The notes below the pieces were generated by a model. The model worked only from the letters and a program-made list of their open reading frames with translations. It was not told the DNA's origin and did not search any database. The position numbers were made by a program, and so were the translations under genes. 64,000 bases of DNA from Hyphomicrobiales bacterium. Lineage in GTDB: Bacteria; Pseudomonadota; Alphaproteobacteria; Rhizobiales; Methyloligellaceae. Below are positions 42,477 through 49,939 of this stretch, piece after piece. Where the stretch lies: NCBI GenBank assembly GCA_028280515.1, contig JANQLP010000120.1, forward strand, positions 1 through 64,000. The letters run 5' to 3'. Position 1 is the stretch's first letter. Each line of letters opens with the position of its first letter.

Positions 42477-43511
42477 ATGAGCAGAGCAAAGACACCACGC
42501 GGACAAAAGAAGACAGGGGCGGCCAAGACAGGCCCAGCGAAACGGTACAAAGCGGCGAAGGCACCATCTCGCGCAACGCCCAGGGCGAACGGCACGCCGC
42601 TGCTGAAAGTCGACGGGCTCAGCACCTATTTCGACATCACCGGGGGATTCCTCTCCCGTCCCCTCGCCCGGGTCCATGCGGTCGAAGATGTCTCCTTCGA
42701 TCTCGCCCGTGGTGAGACACTCGCCCTTGTCGGAGAGAGCGGATGCGGAAAGTCGACCACCGGCCGCACGTTGATTGGCCTCGAAACGCCTGTTGCCGGA
42801 TCGATCACGTACGAGAATGAGGAACTGATCGGACTCAAGAACGATCGTCGCAAGGCCATGTGCCGAACCATGCAAATGATCTTCCAGGATCCCTACTCGT
42901 CGCTGAACCCGCGCATGACCGCCGGTAGCTCGATTGGCGAGCCCATGCGCGTGCATGGCATTGTGCCCAAGGTGGAAGTGCGTGACAGAGTCGTAGACCT
43001 CCTCAGGAAGGTCGGACTGGGCGCGGAGCACTATGACCGGTTTCCCCATGAGTTCTCGGGAGGTCAGCGCCAGCGCCTCTGTATTGCCCGCGCGCTGGGT
43101 GTGCAGCCCCGCATGATCGTCGCCGACGAAGCCGTTTCCGCTCTTGACGTGACCATCCAGGCCCAGGTCATCAACCTGATGATGGACCTGCAAAGCGAGT
43201 TGGGACTTTCCTATCTGTTCATTTCGCACGACATGGCAGTGGTCGAACGTATCTCGCACCGTGTTGCGGTCATGTATCTCGGCCGCATCGTCGAGATCGG
43301 GCCGCGGCGGGCCGTGTTCGAAGATCCGCAGCACTCGTATACCCGCAAGCTACTGGCGGCGGTTCCGGTTGCCGATCCCACCGTCAAGCGCAAGAAGCGC
43401 GAACTCATGGCGGATGAGATTCCGAGCGCCGCCAGGCCGCTTGGTTACGTCCCCGAAAAGCTGGAGTTTCGTGAAGTGTCGAAGGATCACCTCGTAGCAC
43501 TGGAGCACTGA
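42477..43511 (+). CDS. Peptide/heme-type ABC ATPase (OppF/DppF family)
   Basis: A 344-residue ATPase with Walker A GESGCGKSTTGRT, FQDPYSSLNPRMTAG, signature FSGGQRQRLCIARALG, Walker B MIVADEAVSALDVTIQ and FISHDMAVV. DEAVSALD is the OppF form. Residues 1-35 are a Lys/Arg/Ala-rich extension not found in OppF. It forms the heterodimer with the preceding ATPase, 36 bp upstream. Confidence 0.92.
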   Translation: MSRAKTPRGQKKTGAAKTGPAKRYKAAKAPSRATPRANGTPLLKVDGLSTYFDITGGFLSRPLARVHAVEDVSFDLARGETLALVGESGCGKSTTGRTLIGLETPVAGSITYENEELIGLKNDRRKAMCRTMQMIFQDPYSSLNPRMTAGSSIGEPMRVHGIVPKVEVRDRVVDLLRKVGLGAEHYDRFPHEFSGGQRQRLCIARALGVQPRMIVADEAVSALDVTIQAQVINLMMDLQSELGLSYLFISHDMAVVERISHRVAVMYLGRIVEIGPRRAVFEDPQHSYTRKLLAAVPVADPTVKRKKRELMADEIPSAARPLGYVPEKLEFREVSKDHLVALEH

Positions 43512-43544
43512 CATCACGATGACGCGCGACGCGCAGCGCAGCGA

Positions 43545-44081
43545 TCAATGCAATGTCGGGTTCTGCGCTGCGAGGACGAACCGATCGCACTCCTTTAATA
43601 CGCAGCCGAATGTTCTCGCGGCAACCATCAGGCCGCCCGGCTCTCCGGACGCAGCAACGAGCTTTGCCGCCTCGACGAGGCGGTAAGGGTCTTTTCTCCG
43701 GCCCGCGCGCAGCAAAAGCATGAGTTGCAGCTCGCTCTGGCAGATATGCTGCCTGCACCATGGGCAATCGACCACGATGAACTCGAATGCGACAGTCCGG
43801 ATCGCTTGCAGCCGCGTAAGGAAATAGGACAGGCCGCGCACAATCAGGTCGCTTCCCTCCTTGGTCCACTCCAGGTTTGCCCGCTCCTGCGCGCGCCCCG
43901 TGCCGTCATATTCCGAAACAACAAGGCCGCAGCTGAGATGACGAACGATATCGAGAACGGCCTTTTCCTGTGAGTTGAAGCCGAATTCTTCGATCAGAGG
44001 CAGTTCCCTGTTTGCGCGGGCGTGATCCGGACAACGCTGACACGAGCGTGAGTCCGTTGACACCTTTCGTTTCTCTTTCAT
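43545..44081 (-). CDS. Cysteine-rich protein of unknown function
   Basis: A 178-residue soluble protein with two metal-binding style motifs: CQRCPDH at residues 14-20 and CPWCRQHIC at about 106-114, plus Cys in the middle and near the C-terminus. No signal peptide. I do not recognise a family. GGGGCA precedes the ATG. Its upstream region shares GCAATGTTTG with that of the DUF2325 gene, and both encode Cys-rich proteins, so a shared iron- or redox-linked role is inferred. Confidence 0.65.
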   Translation of the reverse strand: MKEKRKVSTDSRSCQRCPDHARANRELPLIEEFGFNSQEKAVLDIVRHLSCGLVVSEYDGTGRAQERANLEWTKEGSDLIVRGLSYFLTRLQAIRTVAFEFIVVDCPWCRQHICQSELQLMLLLRAGRRKDPYRLVEAAKLVAASGEPGGLMVAARTFGCVLKECDRFVLAAQNPTLH

Positions 44082-44308
44082 CGTGGCTGCCCCGATTTCA
44101 ATCTCTCCCCTCTTGAGCTACTGCCCACGGGCATTTTTGAAAAGCGCAATGTTTGCAGGTGAATAGTTGCATGTTGCGCAATGGAAACATGGTGCCCGGA
44201 CCCGGGCCTCACGGAGGATCGGCGGGATTGACGCGCAACACCGAAATACCGTCACATCAGAAAGTTATTTGGACAAACGCAGTAATTTTAATGCTATAGC
44301 TGCAATCC
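44082..44308. promoter_or_regulatory. Divergent control region, Cys-rich gene / LysR gene
   Basis: Contains GCAATGTTTG (44146-44155), also present at 46630-46639, and the 8-bp palindrome TTGCGCAA (44174-44181) inside GTTGCGCAATG. The repeated GCGCAATG at 44144-44151 and 44176-44183 gives spaced copies typical of regulator binding. The region from 44255 to 44300 is AT-rich and probably holds the LysR promoter. Confidence 0.4.
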
Positions 44309-45223
44309 ATGCATCTGAAAGAAATAGACGCGAACCTGCTGGTGGTGCTGGACTCCCTGCTTGTGGACGCCAGCGTCACGAAGGCGGCCGAGCGGCTCGG
44401 CCGCAGTCCGTCGGCCGTCAGCCACGCCTTGGCGAACCTGCGCGAAATCTTTCAGGACGACCTGTTCGTTCGCGCCGGACAACGTCTCGTCCCGACGGCA
44501 AAGGCAACCGAACTCGCACCCACGGTCCACGTCCTTTGCGCCGGCATTGAGGGGCTGCTCCGTCCGACCGTTCCGTTCGAGCCGGAACTGCAGGAGCGGA
44601 CCTTCGTTTTTGCCTGTCCGCAGACCTATGAGATGTCAGTCCTTGGCGAAACGCGCCGCGCTATTCGCAGCGAAGCCCCGAGCATCGATCTCGAGTGCCG
44701 ACCCTTTGACGGTGAGCAAAGTCTGGAGGACCTGAGGCAGAACAAGGTTCAGTTCGTGGTGACGCAAGACAATCCGCGCGGAGACGTGGCCGATTTCGTC
44801 TGGCAGCCCTTCAAAAGGGACCACTACGTCACCGTTTGCGCGGGCTCGCATCCGCAAGCGGGACGCAGGCTCGGGAAGACCGCCTTTTCCGCGTTGGAAC
44901 ACATTCTGGTTGCGCCGGAAGCGGACGGCGCCAAAGCGGCCCTGGCGCACCTCGAAAGCCACAACATCGCCGCTGACAAGCTGCAGGTCGTTCCGTCCGT
45001 CTTGACCGCATTGCTGCTGGCGCTGGAGTCCGACAGTCTCGCAACGCTACCGGCATCGACCTTTCGCGCCTTGGGAGACCGGCTGGGCATGGCCGAGATC
45101 AAGCCACCATTTCCTCTGCTTCGCGTTCAGACCTATATCGGCTGGCACCGCAGTATGGACCGCGATGAATGCCACGAATGGGTGCGCGGTCGACTGCTGG
45201 GTAACAAGGCGGCAAGAGCTTAG
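44309..45223 (+). CDS. LysR-family transcriptional regulator (NodD/SyrM-like subgroup)
   Basis: A 304-residue LysR protein. HTH at residues 5-60 (DANLLVVLDSLLVDASVTKA, then LGRSPSAVSHALANLREIF), and effector-binding domain from about 95. The MHLKEIDANLLVVLDSLL opening resembles the NodD/NahR/SyrM subgroup. There is no clear ribosome-binding site before ATG 44309, so the transcript may be nearly leaderless. It could control the divergent Cys-rich gene or the surrounding transporter genes. Confidence 0.9.
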   Translation: MHLKEIDANLLVVLDSLLVDASVTKAAERLGRSPSAVSHALANLREIFQDDLFVRAGQRLVPTAKATELAPTVHVLCAGIEGLLRPTVPFEPELQERTFVFACPQTYEMSVLGETRRAIRSEAPSIDLECRPFDGEQSLEDLRQNKVQFVVTQDNPRGDVADFVWQPFKRDHYVTVCAGSHPQAGRRLGKTAFSALEHILVAPEADGAKAALAHLESHNIAADKLQVVPSVLTALLLALESDSLATLPASTFRALGDRLGMAEIKPPFPLLRVQTYIGWHRSMDRDECHEWVRGRLLGNKAARA

Positions 45224-45262
45224 GCCCGCACCCGTTCGGGGCTCAATCGTGCCACAAGCAGT

Positions 45263-46540
45263 TCAGTGTTTCGGTTCGCCGGAAACCGCCTCGTGAAGCG
45301 AGGTGACGAAACACGACAGGCCCGTACCGCGTAGCGGCACAAAATTCTTGCCGGCATGCTTGCAGAACTTCTTGGCGCGCAGGCAGGCATTGTGGCTGAT
45401 GCAATCCACGGGGCACATCACAAAGTCGCCCCGGCCCAGGACCTGGCTGAGCCGCGCGCCGCTTTCCTCCAGCCCGCCATCATGATGAATGAACTCCCCG
45501 TTCGCGGATTCGACAAATGTCCTGATGTATCGAACCTGCGACTTGTGGCCGCCAATGTAGATGATCGTCGCGCCATCGAGATCCAGCGCCTCACCCGCTG
45601 CCTCACTTTCGCCAACGGTCTTCCGCCTCGCCGGAAACAGGGCGCCTTCGAAGGAGCGGAACAAGGCGCTCTCGAGGAAGCGCTCGACCCTGTCGACCCT
45701 AGCACGGGATTCATCCAACGCCCGCCGCAGTGCGCAAATCTCCGCCTCTTGCTGCCGGACTTTCACCTTCTGCCCTGCGATCTGTTTGTCCGCGCGTTCC
45801 AGGGCGAGGTTCTTTTCGTCGATCTCCAACCGCTGGCCTTCCAGCTCGGCGCGAAGACTGCGATAGGCGTCTTCGTTTTCAAACTGCGCAATCTGCGCCT
45901 CCATCGCCACGATCCGGCCTTTCAGCTTGGACTGCGGTTCCAGTTCAGACCGGAGTTCGGCAATGATGGCGTTGCGCTCATCGAGGAGCCGGCGGCTGTT
46001 GAGGCGCTGTTCTTCAAGGGCCACCGCAGCCGCGCGCGATTGTTCTTCGAGCTGATCAAGACGCTGCAGGGCTTCACGGTTGGCCGCGCCGACCATATGG
46101 GACAGCATGTGAACGTCGCCGAAGGCTTCCTGTGAAAGCTTCGCATCCGTCACCGGATGGGACATGACGGCCCAGAAGGCAGACGGAACGTTGCCGCGCT
46201 TCAGGTTCTCCTGCCAGTACGTCCGCAATTCATTGCGGCATGTGACCTTTTTCAACTCGCCGATGGCAGCCCGATACTTCTTATCGAGTGCGCGATGCAG
46301 CACACGCGCCACGTCGGCGTGCGCCTTGACGCATGCCACGAACGTTCCGTGGATGACGTAATCGCTCGCATCCGGCCTGAAACGGATTTTCGTTTTGGGC
46401 CTGATCTTCTCGAGATCCCGCATGCTGAGACAGGTTCCGAGAATCGCGCAGTGATAGCACTCCTCAATCTCCCACAGCTTCTTACGCCTTGTGGCGAGCG
46501 GTTTTCCGTCACTGGCAAGCTCTGAGCAGGCCCGGCACAT
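45263..46540 (-). CDS. DUF2325-domain protein with N-terminal Cys motif and coiled coil
   Basis: A 425-residue protein. The N-terminus carries CRAC (residues 2-5) and CYHCAILGTC (about 28-37). Residues from about 150 to 300 are a long coiled coil (heptad-like Leu/Glu/Arg). The C-terminus is DUF2325: GATIIYIGGHKSQVRYI, then FVMCPVDCISHNACLRAKKF. The multiple Cys/His suggest metal binding; function of the family is unknown to me. ATG 46540 is preferred; a TTG at 46558 is possible. Divergent from the type 5 binding-protein gene, with shared motif GCAATGTTTG upstream. Confidence 0.8.
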   Translation of the reverse strand: MCRACSELASDGKPLATRRKKLWEIEECYHCAILGTCLSMRDLEKIRPKTKIRFRPDASDYVIHGTFVACVKAHADVARVLHRALDKKYRAAIGELKKVTCRNELRTYWQENLKRGNVPSAFWAVMSHPVTDAKLSQEAFGDVHMLSHMVGAANREALQRLDQLEEQSRAAAVALEEQRLNSRRLLDERNAIIAELRSELEPQSKLKGRIVAMEAQIAQFENEDAYRSLRAELEGQRLEIDEKNLALERADKQIAGQKVKVRQQEAEICALRRALDESRARVDRVERFLESALFRSFEGALFPARRKTVGESEAAGEALDLDGATIIYIGGHKSQVRYIRTFVESANGEFIHHDGGLEESGARLSQVLGRGDFVMCPVDCISHNACLRAKKFCKHAGKNFVPLRGTGLSCFVTSLHEAVSGEPKH

Positions 46541-46815
46541 CGCAGCAGTCCAACACAACCCCGTAAACCGCCGCGCGTGCGGCAGCTATCCCACGTAACT
46601 AAGCCAGAGCCCGACACTGTTCTCCAGTGCAATGTTTGGAATGCAGTCATTGCATTTTGCTCAACAATTCTTCGATCCGGATGCATGAACCGGTATCGCG
46701 CAACAGCACGTGTTTTTGCACCGCATTCATCAATGATGCTGGTCACTTTGCATTATTTCGCGCTCGCCGTTGGCCCTACCATCCCTTGAGTTTTCAACAG
46801 ATCTGGAGAAGTAAA
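46541..46815. promoter_or_regulatory. Divergent control region, DUF2325 gene / type 5 binding protein
   Basis: TGCAATG (46629-46635) and CATTGCA (46649-46655) are perfect 7-bp arms with a 13-bp spacer, a T-N11-A-like geometry used by LysR regulators. GCAATGTTTG (46630-46639) recurs at 44146-44155 in the control region of the Cys-rich gene. The SD for the binding protein is GGAGAAG at about 46804. Confidence 0.4.
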
Positions 46816-48633
46816 ATGGGGCGATTGGCTCGTCTCACTCTGTCGTTTGCCCTGGTTGCCGCCCTTGCGTTTGCGGCAACAATGCCGCTCCGGACGGCGT
46901 CCGCCGCTCCGGCCCATGGTTACTCGCCGATTCATGACCTGAAGTACCCTCCGGATTTCTCGCATTTCGACTACGTGAATCCATCGGCTCCGAAGGGCGG
47001 CGAAATCCGGATCGGGCGCGTGGGCACATTCGACTCGTTGAACACGCTGCGTTATCCGGGCAACACACCGGCGGACATGCGCGGTTACATCTATGACACG
47101 CTCATCGTCGCGAGTGCGGATGAGCCGGCGGGCTTCTACGGATTGCTAGCGGAAACGGTGGATGCCGCCGACGACTTGAGCTGGGCCCGCTTCAAGCTTC
47201 GGCCGGACGCGAAATGGCATGACGGACGCCCGGTCACGGCTGACGATGTCGTCTTCACCTTTGAGACGCTTGCCAAACAGGGTGCACCTTACTATCGGCA
47301 GGTCCTGCGTCTGTTCACGGTGGAAAAAGAGACGCCGGATACCGTCCTCTTTCGGTCGAAAAGGCCTGGAGACCGGGAGTTCGTCCGCATTGTCGGCACA
47401 CTGCCGATTCATCCGGCGCATTTCTGGAAAAGCCGCGACGCGGAAGGCAGGTCGCTCGACCTGCCGCTCGGAAGCGGCCCATACCGCGCCGCCAGCGTGA
47501 TAGCGGGCCGCTCGCTCGTGCTGGAGCGTGTGCCCGACTATTGGGCGAAATCCCATGCCGTAAACACCGGTCGATACAATTTCGATCTCGTTCGCGTGGA
47601 GTACTACCGGGACAAGACGATCGCGCGCGAGGCCTTTACTGCGGGCGAGTTCGACGTATGGCGCGAACGCGACGCCGCCCAGTGGGCCAATGCCTACAAG
47701 AACGTCAAAAGAAACGGTATCGGCATCGTCCGCCGCACATTTACACTCGCCACTCCGGGGACCATGGCCACCCTGGTCTTTAACCTCCGGCGCTCCCCGT
47801 TCCAGGACCGTCGGGTTCGTGAGGCGGTGACGCTCGCCTACAATTTTGAATGGACCAACCGTGTGCTCTTTGCCGGCAGCTACAAGCCGGTCGAGAGCTT
47901 CTTCGGCGATACGACGCTGGCGGCAAACGGTCCGATCACCCATGCCGAAAAGGTACTGCTGGATGGCAAGTCGGCGGGCCTTCCTGAAGAAGCGGTCGAG
48001 CGGCCCGGACCAGGCGTCCGCGACGGCTTGACATCCGATCGCGCTGCGTTCCGGCGCGCGGACGCCCTGTTGAACGAAGCGGGCTTCCGGGTTGTCGACG
48101 GCAAGCGCATCGATCCCGCAACGGGCAAGCAAGTTGCCATAAACGTGACATTCAACAATCCGTCGCTTACGCGTGTCCTGGGATCATTCGCCCGCAATCT
48201 GGAGCGTCTCGGCATCAAACTCACCTACCCCCTGCTCGAACCCACGGCGGCCGTCCGGAAGCTCCTCGATCACGACTTCGACCTTGCCGACCTCACCCTG
48301 ACCCCGAAGCTGGTTCCCGGCAACGCCGAACGTCTTTTGTGGGGCAGCGCGCTTGCCGACAGGCCGGGAACTTACGCTCTTGCCGGCTCAAAGGACCCGG
48401 TGCTCGACACGGCCATAACCGCAATGCTGAACGCAAGAGACCGAGAGGCTCTGCAGACCGCCGCTAACCTGTTTGACAGGACCTTGCGGTGGCAAAGATA
48501 TGCCGTGCCACTCTGGAGAAGCGACGAAGTCTGGATCGCGCACTGGGACAAGTTTGCCCATCCCAAAAAAGTGCCGGGGGTGTATCCTTCCTACGCTGAC
48601 AGATGGTGGTCAAAACCACAGTCCGTCAATTGA
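46816..48633 (+). CDS. Type 5 extracellular binding protein (YejA-like)
   Basis: A 605-residue periplasmic protein with signal peptide (LTLSFALVAALAFAATMPL, cleavage near ASAAPA). SBP_bac_5 features include YPPDFSHFDYVNPSAPKGGE, the YejA-type opening, then WARFKLRPDAKWHDGRPVTA and FNLRRSPFQDRRVREAVTLA. Such proteins bind peptides, microcin C-like compounds or heme. It probably serves the ATPases at 41541-43511, with permeases elsewhere. Followed by a heme-monooxygenase-type gene 96 bp downstream. Confidence 0.9.
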   Translation: MGRLARLTLSFALVAALAFAATMPLRTASAAPAHGYSPIHDLKYPPDFSHFDYVNPSAPKGGEIRIGRVGTFDSLNTLRYPGNTPADMRGYIYDTLIVASADEPAGFYGLLAETVDAADDLSWARFKLRPDAKWHDGRPVTADDVVFTFETLAKQGAPYYRQVLRLFTVEKETPDTVLFRSKRPGDREFVRIVGTLPIHPAHFWKSRDAEGRSLDLPLGSGPYRAASVIAGRSLVLERVPDYWAKSHAVNTGRYNFDLVRVEYYRDKTIAREAFTAGEFDVWRERDAAQWANAYKNVKRNGIGIVRRTFTLATPGTMATLVFNLRRSPFQDRRVREAVTLAYNFEWTNRVLFAGSYKPVESFFGDTTLAANGPITHAEKVLLDGKSAGLPEEAVERPGPGVRDGLTSDRAAFRRADALLNEAGFRVVDGKRIDPATGKQVAINVTFNNPSLTRVLGSFARNLERLGIKLTYPLLEPTAAVRKLLDHDFDLADLTLTPKLVPGNAERLLWGSALADRPGTYALAGSKDPVLDTAITAMLNARDREALQTAANLFDRTLRWQRYAVPLWRSDEVWIAHWDKFAHPKKVPGVYPSYADRWWSKPQSVN

Positions 48634-48729
48634 ACAACGGTCGGGGCGCACGTGCGGCCAATCCCGATTTGCACCCGGCAGAGATCAGACCACACCGAAG
48701 ATTCACGACACAGATTAAGAGGTTTGCGC

Positions 48730-49032
48730 ATGTTTATCGCCATGAACAGGTTCCACGTTACCAAAGGGCGTGAAGAAGACTTCGAGGAAGTGTGGAGGTC
48801 GCGCGACTCCCGCCTCGAGCAGGTCGACGGTTTCGTCGAGTTTCGTCTTCTACGCGGACCGGAAGCGGACGACCATACGCTTTATTCGTCGCACACGATC
48901 TGGGCCTCGCGGCAGGCATTCGAGGACTGGACGCGGTCGGAGCACTTCCGCGCCGCGCATCGCGACGCCGGCAACACCAAAGGTCTCTACCAGGGTCACC
49001 CGAACTTCGAAGGTTTCGACGTCGTGCTTTGA
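48730..49032 (+). CDS. IsdG/HmoA-type heme-degrading monooxygenase (ABM fold)
   Basis: A 100-residue ferredoxin-like ABM domain. The IsdG catalytic triad is in register: N6 in FIAMNRFHV, W67 in FEDWTRSEHF and H77 in FRAAHRDAG, with the same 10-residue W-to-H spacing as IsdG. It probably opens heme to release iron in the cytoplasm. ATG 48730 follows AAGAGG. It lies between a type 5 binding protein and a GNAT gene on the same strand, with a TonB-dependent receptor convergent downstream. Confidence 0.85.
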   Translation: MFIAMNRFHVTKGREEDFEEVWRSRDSRLEQVDGFVEFRLLRGPEADDHTLYSSHTIWASRQAFEDWTRSEHFRAAHRDAGNTKGLYQGHPNFEGFDVVL

Positions 49033-49051
49033 GATCGGTACGACTGACGCA

Positions 49052-49894
49052 ATGCCGACAACGATATGCCGGATGGAGCCCGGCCATCTCGCCGAGGCAC
49101 AAAAGCTGTCGGCCTCCATGGACTGGCCGCATCGGATCGAGGATTGGGCCATGGCGCTCGATCTGGGCCATGGGCTCGTCGCACTCGATGACGGTGACGT
49201 TTTCGGAACCATTATGTGGTGGCCGTACGGTGAAAGCGACGCGACCCTGGGCTTGATCATCGTTTCTGCGGACCGGCAGGGACGAGGTCACGGACGGCAG
49301 TTGATGGAGGCCGCGCTCGCCGAGATCGGCCCAAGGGCAATCTTTCTGAATGCCACCTCAGAAGGTCTGCCGCTCTACACCAAGACGGGTTTTCGGGAAG
49401 TCGGCGTCGTCTGCCAGCATCAGGGCGTTCCGACCCGCGACGGCAGCGATGAGGTGCTTGATGGTGCCTGCATCCGGGACCTGAATGAAAACCACGTCGC
49501 AGACGTGATAAGCCTCGATAACCGGGCAACCGGCTGGCAGCGCGATAGGCTGCTTCGCCGTATCCTTGCCGACGGCGAAGGCCTGATCTCGGGCAAAGGC
49601 GACCGTATCGATGGCTATGCCTTATGTCGGCGTTTCGGGTTCGGTCACGTCATCGGGCCGGTCGTGGCTCTGAATGATCAGGTCGCCCGCACGCTCATCG
49701 GCGCCTGGATTGCAAGGTGCGGCGATGGCTTCGTCAGGGTGGATTCGCCATCGTCAAACGGGCTCTCCGACTGGCTCGCCTCGCGGGGCCTCCTGAAGCA
49801 TGACAGCGTTGTTACGATGGCGCGTGGAGTTACATCGGACAATACGCCGGCAGCACCGCACGTCTTCGCGCTGGCCAGCCAGGCGCTGGGCTAA
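49052..49894 (+). CDS. GNAT-family acetyltransferase, two-domain
   Basis: A 280-residue protein. The N-terminal GNAT domain covers about residues 3-130 with acetyl-CoA motif A in LIIVSADRQGRGHGRQLMEA. The C-terminal domain (about 145-275) resembles the second half of Acetyltransf_18-type proteins, with DGYALCRRFGFGHVIGPVVA. It begins 19 bp after the monooxygenase stop, so it is probably cotranscribed. An acetyltransferase linked to heme use is unusual, and the substrate is unknown. Confidence 0.82.
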   Translation: MPTTICRMEPGHLAEAQKLSASMDWPHRIEDWAMALDLGHGLVALDDGDVFGTIMWWPYGESDATLGLIIVSADRQGRGHGRQLMEAALAEIGPRAIFLNATSEGLPLYTKTGFREVGVVCQHQGVPTRDGSDEVLDGACIRDLNENHVADVISLDNRATGWQRDRLLRRILADGEGLISGKGDRIDGYALCRRFGFGHVIGPVVALNDQVARTLIGAWIARCGDGFVRVDSPSSNGLSDWLASRGLLKHDSVVTMARGVTSDNTPAAPHVFALASQALG

Positions 49895-49939
49895 TCCACT
49901 CCAGTCAAGAAGCCGTTCCGGCTTGCGCCCCGCACACCG

